Shown here: positions 55,564-64,000 of the stretch, one piece after another
Layout: each line of letters starts with the position of its first letter
Numbering within the stretch: position 1 is the first letter of the stretch
Assembly (NCBI GenBank): GCA_029263315.1
Contig: JAJCXR010000047.1
Coordinates: forward strand, 1-64,000
Length of the DNA stretch: 64,000 nt
Direction: 5' to 3'
Origin: Acidobacteriota bacterium
Lineage (GTDB): Bacteria > Acidobacteriota > Thermoanaerobaculia > Multivoradales > J023
The notes under the pieces: model-generated
Seen by the model: the letters and a program-made list of their open reading frames with translations, nothing else
Databases searched by the model: none
What the model was told of the DNA's origin: nothing
Made by a program: the position numbers and the translations under genes

Positions 55564-58274
55564 GGGTAGTAGCCCCTGATGGTCTTGGCTTCGAGGCCCT
55601 TGCGCAGCACTTGGACCTCCACTTGGCGGAACTCATCGTCGCCGCCCTCGACGGACGACTGGTAGGCCACCAGGTATTGGGAGCGCAGCTCTTGCTGAAT
55701 CACCTTGTAGATGCGGGTCAACTGGCTGGCACGGTCGATGAAAAAGAGCGCGCCGCCGGTTTCCGCCGCCAGACCGCGCATGCGCAGTCGGATATCGGTG
55801 TTCTTGGATTGCAGATTGAGGCCGATGATGTAAACGGCGACGCCGGTTCGACGGGCGAACTCGACGGCGTCTTCATAGGTGTACGTGCTGGAGGAGTCCT
55901 CGCCGTCGGTCAGCACGATGATGGCCCGTCGGCCGCTCAGGCCGCTGAAGTAGTGCAGTGAAAAAATGATGCTGTCGTAAAGGGCGGTCTCCCCCTCGGC
56001 GCTCAGCTCGGCCAGACCCCCGGCCAGGACTTCCTGGTTGCTGGTGAAGCGCACGTTCAGGTGAGGCTCGTCGGCAAAGGTGATCAGCGCCGCCCGGTCC
56101 TTCGGTGTCAGGACATCCTCGAAGAATTGGTAGGCGGCTTTCTTGACCTCCCGCAGATTGGTCAGCATCGACAACGAGGTATCGATCACCAAGCCGGCGC
56201 GGATGGGTAGGTCCCGCATCGACTCGAAGCGCCGAATTGCCTGCGTTTCGCCATTCTCCAAGACCGTCAGCTCCTCCGCCCGGAGATCCTCCACGAAGTC
56301 ACCGGTACGGTCGAGCACCGTGGTGTAGAGCTCGACGAACTGGACTCTCATCTCGTCGACGAAGTCCGGAGCGTTGATGAATTGCACCGTTTCCGTGGAG
56401 TTGCCGTCCTTCAGGTAGGCGACGGCGCGGACGTAGCTCATGCCTTGGGTGGGGGGCAACAAGATGGGTTGCTCGAAGGGTGGCTGGAAGAGGGTCGCGA
56501 TGAGCGTTTCCTCGAGGTAGAGCTCCACTTTCTCCAGCTTCTCCCCCTCCGGCACCTCGACCTCGGCGTGGGCGCGCACACTCTCGGCATAGCGTTTACC
56601 GCTCTGCGGTTCCAGCAGACGCACCGAGAAGCTGTGGGGTCCCGAGTTGATGAGCATCTCGTCGGTGGCCAGGGTTTGGCCATCGGCGTCGAGGGCATAG
56701 ACGCGCAAGGTGTGGAAGTCCGGCTTGTCCCCCAGGTCGATCTCGACGCTGAAGGGCGGTTTGCTCTTGCGCATCACCGGCCGATCATTGAGCTCAAAGG
56801 CCACTTTGGCGATGCCTTCACCCCGCACCCGGGCCTTGACCCTCAACTTACCCACCGTCAAGGTGTCGGGCGGCGGCAGGATCTTGATCGCATGATCGCC
56901 GGTGGAGATACTGGCGTTGGCTTCGGCCAAACGCTGAGTGAAGCTCGAGCGGGGTCGCCCGTCGGCATCGGTGAGAGTAGGGGTCGCCAGGCCGCTGCTA
57001 GGGGCGGTCACCGCCGGGGGTGGTGGGGGCGGACGACGCTTCACCCGCGGTACCTGCAGTGTTTCCTGGCGCCGGTAGACGCGATGGGCCGGCGCGTTTT
57101 CCACCTTTAGAATGAGCTCGTACTCACCGGGTCGCAGATAACGTTGCACGACGACGGGTATTTCGTCACCGGGCATGTCGGCGGGCAGACTGAAGCGGTA
57201 GCGGAAGTGGTCGAAGAGCTCCCCCTGGCGCAGGATCTCGCCATCCACCAGCAAATGGTAGGCGCGGTGGGGTCCGAGCTCCGCGACCTCCAAGTCCTTG
57301 CGGTTGAGGGTGACCAGCCCTTGCACCACGGTACGGCTCTGGTGCCGTCCTGGGAAGCTGACGTCCAGCGAGCCAGCGATCTCGATGTCTTCCGCCTCGA
57401 GGGCCGTGGAGCGGGCGCGGAAGGTTTGCACCCACTCGTCGTTGACCTTGGGGATCAGGGTCGCGGAGCTCCGCAGCCGGGAGATATCGAGACTCTGGGA
57501 AACGGCGGAGAGGATGACATCGCCGCGGCTGCACTCACGGCTGATTTGACGAGCGATCTCGGCATCGCCGGCGGTGGCCAAGCGAACGTCGGTGACCAAG
57601 GGGCGAAGGCCGTCATTGGGCTCCCACTGTTCCTTTGGGCCTCGCCACGGGCGACCCTTGAATCCGTAGAAGATGAGGGTGAAGTAGCCGTTCACCAACT
57701 CGCTGCCTTTTTGGTACTCCCAGAGCTCCAAAGGCTGGAGGATCTCGGTACAAAACAGTGGTGAGCGGGTGGTCGGAGGGCCGAAGAGAAGAATCATCCG
57801 GGCCCTGGCGGAGGTCATGTCCTGCTGCTCTTGCAGGGTTTCTCGGGCCTCGCGAACGCGGGCTTCCCAGAGATCTTGGAATTCGTTGCGCGGCGTATTG
57901 GGGTAAGGGTCCCGGACCTTCCAGAAACGCTCGATGAAGTGGTCTCGTTGGTAGGTTTCGACGAGGGAGAGGAAGACCTCCCGCTCCACCTCGGAGATCA
58001 GCATGTCGACGTCTTCGTACCAGCGTCGATATTTCTCGGATAGGGGTCGGGCGGTGGAAGAGGCGTCGGTCGCGCCGTCTGCGGAGGGTGCTTCCGTCGC
58101 GCTCTCGACCGCGGACGTGGCATCACCCTGGGGCGTTGCCGTGTCCGTGGATGGGCCGCCGCCTAGGGTCTGCGCCATGCCGGCAGCCGCCCACATCGAG
58201 AGTGCTAGAACCGAGCCCCCGAGCAGGCATCTCCAGGGGCGAGAGGGTGGACGTTTTGCACCGTTTTCCGTCAA
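55560..58274 (-). CDS. Secreted VWFA/GWxTD-type protein (paralogue 1)
   Basis: The 904-residue exported protein has a signal peptide ending near AAAGMAQ. Its N-terminal region is similar to GWxTD proteins (FIERFWKVRDPYPNTPRNEF, MILLFGPP), followed by an Ig-like middle. The C-terminal VWA domain has MIDAS DTSLSM near residue 695, ending LEAKTIRGYYP, as in the VWFA-related acidobacterial family. The start is a TTG at 58274 with a strong GAAGGAG five bases upstream; the GTG at 58304 has no such site. It overlaps maf by four bases. Its paralogue lies directly upstream. Function is unknown. Confidence 0.8.
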   Translation of the reverse strand: MTENGAKRPPSRPWRCLLGGSVLALSMWAAAGMAQTLGGGPSTDTATPQGDATSAVESATEAPSADGATDASSTARPLSEKYRRWYEDVDMLISEVEREVFLSLVETYQRDHFIERFWKVRDPYPNTPRNEFQDLWEARVREARETLQEQQDMTSARARMILLFGPPTTRSPLFCTEILQPLELWEYQKGSELVNGYFTLIFYGFKGRPWRGPKEQWEPNDGLRPLVTDVRLATAGDAEIARQISRECSRGDVILSAVSQSLDISRLRSSATLIPKVNDEWVQTFRARSTALEAEDIEIAGSLDVSFPGRHQSRTVVQGLVTLNRKDLEVAELGPHRAYHLLVDGEILRQGELFDHFRYRFSLPADMPGDEIPVVVQRYLRPGEYELILKVENAPAHRVYRRQETLQVPRVKRRPPPPPPAVTAPSSGLATPTLTDADGRPRSSFTQRLAEANASISTGDHAIKILPPPDTLTVGKLRVKARVRGEGIAKVAFELNDRPVMRKSKPPFSVEIDLGDKPDFHTLRVYALDADGQTLATDEMLINSGPHSFSVRLLEPQSGKRYAESVRAHAEVEVPEGEKLEKVELYLEETLIATLFQPPFEQPILLPPTQGMSYVRAVAYLKDGNSTETVQFINAPDFVDEMRVQFVELYTTVLDRTGDFVEDLRAEELTVLENGETQAIRRFESMRDLPIRAGLVIDTSLSMLTNLREVKKAAYQFFEDVLTPKDRAALITFADEPHLNVRFTSNQEVLAGGLAELSAEGETALYDSIIFSLHYFSGLSGRRAIIVLTDGEDSSSTYTYEDAVEFARRTGVAVYIIGLNLQSKNTDIRLRMRGLAAETGGALFFIDRASQLTRIYKVIQQELRSQYLVAYQSSVEGGDDEFRQVEVQVLRKGLEAKTIRGYYP

Positions 58275-58353
58275 CGGGACTCCTTCACGGGGAATGGCTG
58301 GCACTTGACCGGCGGCAAGTGACCGGCAGATCTCGGGTGCCTGGACAGGGGTC

Positions 58354-60942
58354 CTAGGGAAAATAACCGCGTAAGGTCTTGGCTTCCAAACCAGAGGCTA
58401 CCATGTCGACGTTGATGGATCTGAATCGGGTGCTACCGCTGGTATTGGAGCTCTGGTAGGCGAGCAAGTAACGGGAGCGTAGCTCCATCTGGATGGTGTC
58501 GTAGACCACTGGCAGCTCAGCGATGTCTTGGATAAAAAAGGTGCGGCCTCCGGTCTCGTCCGCCAAGCGGTTCAGCTTACGCCGCGATTCCATCTCCCGT
58601 TTCGGTAGATCGAGGCCGATGGCGTAGATGGCCACGCCGGAGCGTTGGGCGTATTCGAGGGCGTCCTCGAAGGCGAAGCGGCTGCTCTCGTCCTTGCCGT
58701 CGGAAAGCAAGACAATGGCCCGCTGCCCTTTGATGCCGTTGAAGTAGTAGAGGGTGAAAATCAAGCTGTCGTAGAGGGCGGTGCCGCGCTCCGCCTTGAG
58801 TCCCGCCAGGCCACCGGCCAGTTTGTCGACATCGTTGGTGAACTCCATGGCCAGCTGTGGGTGGTCGTTGAACACCACCACCGAGGCCCGATCCTTGGGG
58901 GTGACCGCCTGCTGCAAAAAATGCAGAGCGGCGTCCTGGGCTTGGGGCAGCAGCTCGTCCATGGAGGCGGAGACATCGAGCATGACGGCGGCGTGGATCG
59001 GCAGGTTGTCGACCAGCTCGAAACGCACCAGCTCTTGGGGCACCTCATCTTCCGACACCAGAAAGTCTGCCTGGGTCAACCCCTGCACGGGTCGTTTGTC
59101 GCGATCCAAGACGAGGGTGTAGAGCTCGACAAACTCGATATCGATTTCCTCAAAATTGTCCGGCGCGTTGATAAACACCAGATCTTCCGTCGAGATACCG
59201 TTGGGTTGATAGGCGACGGCCCGCACGTAGGCGACGGGGGCCACCTCCGGCAGCACGATGGGCTGGATCCAGGGCGGTTGATAGAGGGTCGAGACGAGGG
59301 TCTCGTTGAGGTAGATCTCCACCCGTTCCAGGACTTCGCCGTCGGGGATCACCACGTCCGCCTGGGCCCGCAGGCTACGGCGGTAAGATTTGCCCGGGCG
59401 GGGTTCCTCCAGGCGGATGGCGAAGCGATGCCTACCGGCGTTGATCATCAGCTCGTCCGATGCCAGCTCGTCCCCCTCCTGATTCAGGGCTTCGACCCGC
59501 AGCACGCGGGGACGGGGCACATCCCCGAGGTCCAGCTCGACGTTGTAGGGCGGTGACTTCTTGAGCAGGATCGGTTGGTCGTCGAGGTTGAACTGCACAC
59601 GGGCGATGTCATCGCCGGTGATCACGGTGTCGATGCGCACCAGATCGGTTTGCCATTCGCCGTGCAGGGGCAGGATCTTGATGGTGTTTTCACCATTGCG
59701 GATGGCCTGGTTGGCCTCTTCCAGCATCTGGGCCACCGCCGGGTCCATGGGTGGCGGTGGCGGTGCCCCCTCCAGATGCGGCACGGTGAGCGTGTGCTCG
59801 GTGCGGTGGTAGCGTTTGCCAGCGATGTCCTCCACCCGTACCAGGAGTTGATATTCGCCGGGTCGCAGGTAGCGCTGAAAGAGCAACGGCAGGTTCTCCG
59901 TCAAAACTTCTTCTTCGCGGAAATCGAATTTGTAGCGGAAGCTCTCGTGCAAGGCGCCGTCTTGTAGGACTTCGCCGTTCAGCATCAGGTTGTAGGTCTT
60001 GCTACCGCCGATCTCGGATTTGCTGAGGGCGCTCACCGGGACCACGATGTTGGCCTGGGTGATGGTCCGGCTTTGGTGGCGTCCCGGGAAGTCGATCTCC
60101 AAACGGGCATCAAAGGTCTCGGCGCCTTCCGGCAGATCCGTCGAGTAGGCACCGAAGGTGGCTACCCATTCGTCGGGCGGCTCGGAGCGGGGCTTGAGCA
60201 GCCGCTGAAAGAACGAGACGGCCCCCAGCTGCCCGCCTTGGCCGTTGATGAAGGCGATGGCCGCCCGCACCGCGTCTTCGTCTTGGCCGCAGTCACCAAA
60301 GGGGCCGCCGGTGATGGAGGTGGAGCCGGCCGCCGAAACGCCGCTGTCGCGCAATACGTCGAGACCGAAGATCGGCTCCCAAAGGCGATACTCGCCGCTG
60401 CCGAAGCGTTGGTAGAAGAGCAGCAGGAACTCCATGGCGTAGGTGTCGCTGCCTTTGAAGTGCCAGACTTCCATGGGCCAAAAGGAGGGCTTGCAGTCCA
60501 CCTCGATGCGGGCGACGGGGGGCCCGTTCATCAAAAAGACCTCGGTCCGAGCGTCGGTCAAGGTGCCGAAGAGCTCTTGCGCATAGGTGATGCGGGACTC
60601 GTAATCCTGGCGAAATTCATTGCGTGCCGAGCCCGGAAAGGGGTCACGTTCTTTCCAGAAACGCTCGATGAAGGCGTCCCGTTGGTAGTCCTTGGCCAGC
60701 TCGAGGAAGGCCTTCTTCTCTTGCGGTGCCACCAGCAGCTGGACCGAGGCCAGCCACCACCGGTATTTTTCCGGCAACTTCTCCACCAACGCCTTCTCTT
60801 CCTTGCGCGACAGCTTGTCGTCATTCTTCTTGCGCCCGGCGGCGGCAACGGGGAGGAGCAAGGTCAGGGCCAGGCCGATGACCAGCAGCCGACGGGGGAA
60901 GCGCTTTGGCGGCGAGATGGGTTGTGAGCTCAGCATAGACAC
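58354..60942 (-). CDS. Secreted VWFA/GWxTD-type protein (paralogue 2)
   Basis: The 862-residue exported protein has signal peptide LLVIGLALTLLLPVAAAG and a GWxTD-like domain near 60-200 (RDAFIERFWKERDPFPGSARN, GTLTDARTEVFLMNGPP, where the GW of the name is changed). The beta middle is shared with paralogue 1. The C-terminal VWA has MIDAS DVSASM near 652, ending LEAKTLRGYFP. GTG 60942 has AGGA four bases away and ATG 60936 is also possible. Related families are common in Acidobacteriota; the role is unknown. Confidence 0.8.
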   Translation of the reverse strand: MSMLSSQPISPPKRFPRRLLVIGLALTLLLPVAAAGRKKNDDKLSRKEEKALVEKLPEKYRWWLASVQLLVAPQEKKAFLELAKDYQRDAFIERFWKERDPFPGSARNEFRQDYESRITYAQELFGTLTDARTEVFLMNGPPVARIEVDCKPSFWPMEVWHFKGSDTYAMEFLLLFYQRFGSGEYRLWEPIFGLDVLRDSGVSAAGSTSITGGPFGDCGQDEDAVRAAIAFINGQGGQLGAVSFFQRLLKPRSEPPDEWVATFGAYSTDLPEGAETFDARLEIDFPGRHQSRTITQANIVVPVSALSKSEIGGSKTYNLMLNGEVLQDGALHESFRYKFDFREEEVLTENLPLLFQRYLRPGEYQLLVRVEDIAGKRYHRTEHTLTVPHLEGAPPPPPMDPAVAQMLEEANQAIRNGENTIKILPLHGEWQTDLVRIDTVITGDDIARVQFNLDDQPILLKKSPPYNVELDLGDVPRPRVLRVEALNQEGDELASDELMINAGRHRFAIRLEEPRPGKSYRRSLRAQADVVIPDGEVLERVEIYLNETLVSTLYQPPWIQPIVLPEVAPVAYVRAVAYQPNGISTEDLVFINAPDNFEEIDIEFVELYTLVLDRDKRPVQGLTQADFLVSEDEVPQELVRFELVDNLPIHAAVMLDVSASMDELLPQAQDAALHFLQQAVTPKDRASVVVFNDHPQLAMEFTNDVDKLAGGLAGLKAERGTALYDSLIFTLYYFNGIKGQRAIVLLSDGKDESSRFAFEDALEYAQRSGVAIYAIGLDLPKREMESRRKLNRLADETGGRTFFIQDIAELPVVYDTIQMELRSRYLLAYQSSNTSGSTRFRSINVDMVASGLEAKTLRGYFP

Positions 60943-61097
60943 AGCATCCTACGGAGGTTTAGCGCCGTCGGCAAATCCCTTTGGGACGAATCAACGACTG
61001 GCTGATGCAACCGGTTAGAATCTGACGGCTGCTGCCCCGAGATATGTCTCCAAGGGAGCGGCGCCCCAATTTGTCTGCTGACCAGGAGATTGCTCCG

Positions 61098-62288
61098 ATG
61101 GATTCTGCGCCTTTGGATACTGTCGCCTACTTCGACAACAACGCCACCACCCCACTCGATCCCAGGGTGCGCGACGTCATGCTTCCCTGGCTCAGCGGTC
61201 TGCACGGCAATCCGTCCTCGGCCCATCGGGTCGGGCGAGTCGCCAGGGAAGCGGTGGAAACGGCGCGGCAGCAGGTGGCCGACCTATTGGGCGGTGAGCC
61301 GGCGGACGTCACTTTCACCGCCTCGGGTAGCGAATCCAACAACATGGTGATCCGCAGCTTGGCGGAATCTTCGGAATATCGAGGGCATTTTGTCTTTTCG
61401 GCCTTGGAGCATCCGTCGATTCGAGCCGCCGTTGCCCGGGCGGTGGCCCTCGGCATGGAGGCGACGGAGTTGACGCCGGGGGCCGATGGGGTGGTGAGCG
61501 TCGAGGCGGTATGCGAAGCCTTGCGAAACGATACCCGGTTGGTTTGTCTGATGCAGGCCAACAATGAGCTCGGCACCTTGCAGCCGGTGCAAGAGGTGGC
61601 CTCCATCTGCCGTCAACGCGGTGTTCCCGTGCTTTGCGACGCCGTCCAGGGGGTGGGCAAGCTGTGCCTGGACGTGCAGCAGCTCGGAGTCGACTTCATC
61701 ACCCTCGGTGGTCACAAATTCCACGGCCCCCTCGGCTGTGCTGTCCTCTGGGTTCGGCCGGGGCATTTGGTGACGCCCTTGGTCTTGGGGGCTTCGCAAG
61801 AGGGCGGGCGACGGGCCGGCACGGAAAATGTGCCGGGGATCGTTGGCCTCGGGGAAGCCTGCCGTTTGGCCGCCGCGGAACGGCCGCAGCGCCATACCCA
61901 GCTCTTGGCCTTGCGCCGTCGTCTGGAAGACGGCCTGCGCGACATCGAAGGGGCGATCGTCCACTGTGAGAGTAGCGAGCGTTTACCGCACACCACCCAT
62001 GTGGCGTTCGACGGCGTCAGCGGCCATCAACTGATGCTGCGGCTCGATGCCCGAGGTATCGCCGTCTCCACCGGTTCGGCGTGCCATTCCGGTCGTCCCC
62101 AGCCGAGCCGTACCCTCCTGGCCATGGGGGTGCCGGAAGCCGAGGCCCTGGCCTCGCTGCGCATCAGCTTCGGCATCGCCAATCGTCCCGAGGAAGTGGA
62201 CCGCTGCCTCGCCGTCTTGGCGGAGGAGGTGGCGGAGTTGCGGAGCTCGGCGGTGTCACCGAAAGGTCATTCCCTGGGGTCGGCCTGA
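61098..62288 (+). CDS. Cysteine desulfurase (NifS/IscS family)
   Basis: The 396-residue PLP enzyme has the N-terminal YFDNNATTPLDP, the PLP lysine in LGGHKFHGP and the active cysteine in STGSACHSGRPQPSR. It releases sulfur from cysteine for Fe-S and other sulfur cofactors. GGAG eight to nine bases before ATG 61098 sets the start. No iscU or sufC-type genes are adjacent. The next gene starts seven bases after its stop. Confidence 0.9.
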   Translation: MDSAPLDTVAYFDNNATTPLDPRVRDVMLPWLSGLHGNPSSAHRVGRVAREAVETARQQVADLLGGEPADVTFTASGSESNNMVIRSLAESSEYRGHFVFSALEHPSIRAAVARAVALGMEATELTPGADGVVSVEAVCEALRNDTRLVCLMQANNELGTLQPVQEVASICRQRGVPVLCDAVQGVGKLCLDVQQLGVDFITLGGHKFHGPLGCAVLWVRPGHLVTPLVLGASQEGGRRAGTENVPGIVGLGEACRLAAAERPQRHTQLLALRRRLEDGLRDIEGAIVHCESSERLPHTTHVAFDGVSGHQLMLRLDARGIAVSTGSACHSGRPQPSRTLLAMGVPEAEALASLRISFGIANRPEEVDRCLAVLAEEVAELRSSAVSPKGHSLGSA

Positions 62289-62295
62289 AGCGGTG

Positions 62296-63810
62296 ATGGA
62301 GATTCACCCCAAGGCGTGGCAGCGGCGAGTGGCCCCGCGGCTTGGAGGTGTGTGGATTCCGTTGCTGAGTTGGATTCTGTTGCTGAGCCTCGTGCTGGGG
62401 GTCGGCATCGGCTGTCGCCGGGATAGGTCCGAGACGACAGCCGGGTCCACGTCCGGAGCTTCGCCCCGACACGTCCTGTTGTTGACAGTCGACACCCTGC
62501 GTTCCGACCAGCTGAGCTTGTTGGGCGCCAGCGGGCCCACCACTCCTTACTTGGATACACTGCTGGCCGGTGGCGCAGTCTTCCCCCGCACCTTGGCGCC
62601 GGTGCCCCGCACCACACCGTCGTTGGCCAGCCTGCTGACCGGCGCTTACCCTCACCGACACGGCGTCCGCACCCTGATCGATTCCCTCGATGACTCTGTG
62701 ACCACCCTGGCCGAGATCTTTCAAAGACGGGGTTTCCATACCGTGGCGGTGGTCTCGAACCATCTGCTGACACCGCAGCGCCGTCTCTTCCGGGGCTTCG
62801 ACATCTACGACCACGCCGACGATCGTCGCGACGCCGTCGCCACCACCGACGCCGTCTTTCGGCATCTCGAAGGATCGCCGCGGGACGCCAAGCTCTTCCT
62901 CTGGGTGCACTACATCGACCCCCATGTGCCCTATTTGCCCGCCGCCGAGGTGCGTCAACATTTCGTGGATGCCAGCTACGACGGTCCCTATGGTGAGGGA
63001 TTTGGCCAAGCACCAGGTGGAATCGGTGATCTTGCCTACCCGGCGGATTTGCCCAAGGTCGAGGCGGTCTTCCGCAATACCCTGCCGGATGAGGTCAATC
63101 GTCATATCCGGAGTCTCTACGCGGCCGACGTGCGCGCCACCGACGACCAAATCAGCCGCCTGGTGGAGGGCCTACGCACCCGCCTGCGCAACGACTGGCA
63201 CATCATTTTCGCCGCCGATCACGGCGAAAGCTTGGGCGAGCACGACTTTTTCTATGACCATGGCGACTATGTCTATAATCCATCCCTGGTGGTCCCCCTG
63301 GCTTTTGTGGCGCCGCCCGGTGATCCGTCCGTGACCCCCCGGGTGATTCCGTCCTGGGTGTCGTTGGTGGACGTGGTGCCGACGCTGACAGATTGGCTCG
63401 ACCTGCCGTCCGTCGATGGTCCTGCTCCCACCGACGGACGTTCACTACTGCCGTCGCTGCGGGGCGAAGAGATGCCGGTCTCCCCCGTCTTTGCCGAATC
63501 TGGACACAGCTTCTACCCCGCTGAGATCCGTCGTCGGCAACGATTTGACGTCTCCGGGCGCTTCCGCACCGTCATCGACGGCGAGTGGAAGCTCATCTGG
63601 ACGCCGGGGCATTCGTCCCCCTACGAGCTCTATGACCTTTCGACAGATCCCGACGAGTCGAACGACCTGTATCGTCCGGATCATCCGCGGCTTCTAAGCC
63701 TGAAGACGTTGCTGCGCCGCTGGTATCAGTTAGGGAGTGAGCAAAGGTCGAAGTCGCCGCCGTCGCCGGAGGATCTCGAAGCGTTGCGGTCCCTCGGTTA
63801 CTTGCCCTAA
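62296..63810 (+). CDS. Sulfatase-like lipoprotein with Thr in the nucleophile position
   Basis: The 504-residue protein has a signal with lipobox VGIGC (Cys40), then an alkaline-phosphatase-superfamily domain: LLLTVDTLRSDQLSLLG (metal Asp66), VPRTTPSLASLLTG, and IIFAADHGESLGEHDFFYDHG. True sulfatases have Cys or Ser, converted to formylglycine, in C/S-x-P-S-R; here the residues are T106-T-P-S-L. It is therefore more likely a phosphodiesterase or phosphotransferase than a formylglycine sulfatase. The C-terminus SLGYLP is common in acidobacterial homologues. The start is ATG 62296 (GTG 62293 possible). Confidence 0.78.
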   Translation: MEIHPKAWQRRVAPRLGGVWIPLLSWILLLSLVLGVGIGCRRDRSETTAGSTSGASPRHVLLLTVDTLRSDQLSLLGASGPTTPYLDTLLAGGAVFPRTLAPVPRTTPSLASLLTGAYPHRHGVRTLIDSLDDSVTTLAEIFQRRGFHTVAVVSNHLLTPQRRLFRGFDIYDHADDRRDAVATTDAVFRHLEGSPRDAKLFLWVHYIDPHVPYLPAAEVRQHFVDASYDGPYGEGFGQAPGGIGDLAYPADLPKVEAVFRNTLPDEVNRHIRSLYAADVRATDDQISRLVEGLRTRLRNDWHIIFAADHGESLGEHDFFYDHGDYVYNPSLVVPLAFVAPPGDPSVTPRVIPSWVSLVDVVPTLTDWLDLPSVDGPAPTDGRSLLPSLRGEEMPVSPVFAESGHSFYPAEIRRRQRFDVSGRFRTVIDGEWKLIWTPGHSSPYELYDLSTDPDESNDLYRPDHPRLLSLKTLLRRWYQLGSEQRSKSPPSPEDLEALRSLGYLP

Positions 63811-63831
63811 AGGGCGACTGAGGTCTTTCCC

Positions 63832-63981
63832 GCAGGTGCCTGGCACCATATTTAGGCACTTCCCGCAGGTGCCTGGCACCTGTTTCTGCGGTCTTCTGCA
63901 GGTGCCTGGCACCGAAAATTGGTACCAAGTTTTGCCCGATGCCGCTATTTCGTAGGAGCCATTCCGCAGGTGCCTGGCACC
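63832..63981 (+). repeat. Palindromic repeat block E (four copies)
   Basis: Exact GCAGGTGCCTGGCACC copies lie at 63832-63847, 63865-63880, 63898-63913 and 63966-63981, all on the plus strand. The first three are spaced 33 bases apart. Each is preceded by a C/T-rich YCY. The block directly follows the sulfatase-like gene and reaches the window edge. Confidence 0.95.
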
Positions 63982-64000
63982 AAAGAACTGGGTATCTTCC

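Overview
The window is GC-rich, gene-dense bacterial chromosome. It carries about 46 complete protein genes, one gene fragment at the left edge, no rRNA or tRNA that I can recognise, no CRISPR array and no phage. The best guess is an acidobacterium, perhaps of the Thermoanaerobaculia kind. This rests on two tandem VWFA/GWxTD-type secreted proteins, a secreted BNR/Asp-box protein, a sulfatase-like lipoprotein ending in ALRSLGYLP, and ECF sigma factors paired with unusual membrane partners. The assignment is inferred from gene families, not proven.

Layout. 1-4650: an edge fragment, a large secreted Asp-box protein, a small lipid A N-terminal-domain membrane protein, and a PTPS/QueD-family enzyme. 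4773-5702: an alpha/beta hydrolase. 16532 down to 5671 (minus strand): a tightly coupled eight-gene surface-glycan operon (HAD, GT2, sulfotransferase, GT-B protein, GT4, methyltransferase, TPR plus deacetylase-like protein, GT4). 16738-24929: an A-type Fe-S carrier, a YgfZ-like protein, a hydrolase, a nucleotide-transporter-like protein fused to HEAT repeats, a thiolase and a lysine-ketoglutarate-reductase-like enzyme. 29641 down to 24965: an AmpG-like MFS carrier, a GT4 and a divergent carbamoyltransferase homologue. 31122-29857: a LivK-like lipoprotein. 35555-31490: Tex and a secreted beta-rich protein. 35782-38050: ECF sigma, membrane coiled-coil protein and PDZ protein. 38190-42302: TlpA-like lipoprotein, phytase-like esterase and PhoX-like protein. 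42800-43780: a REP-associated tyrosine transposase (RAYT). 46878-44033: a second ECF sigma coupled to a membrane VWA (YfbK-like) protein. 47228-54129: a hypothetical secreted protein, a threonine dehydrogenase/KBL pair, a membrane protein, a macrodomain protein, an SRPBCC protein and ApgM. 54147-63810: a small hypothetical protein, Maf, two VWA/GWxTD paralogues, cysteine desulfurase and a sulfatase-like lipoprotein.

The most distinctive feature is a family of short palindromic repeats with core GGTGCC(T/A)GGCACC and oriented form GCAGGTGCCTGGCACC. It occurs in five blocks: 4023-4193, 8327-8477, 42380-42546, 43919-44017 and 63832-63981. Two blocks flank the RAYT gene on either side, so the repeats are probably its REP-like substrates. 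A third block of five copies lies inside a coding sequence, in two reading frames, without breaking it, and adds about 50 residues to a deacetylase-like protein.

Other points of interest are a carbamoyltransferase homologue lacking residues that bind the metal in characterised relatives, two ECF sigma modules with non-standard membrane partners, and a PTPS of the type that substitutes for dihydroneopterin aldolase in folate synthesis.
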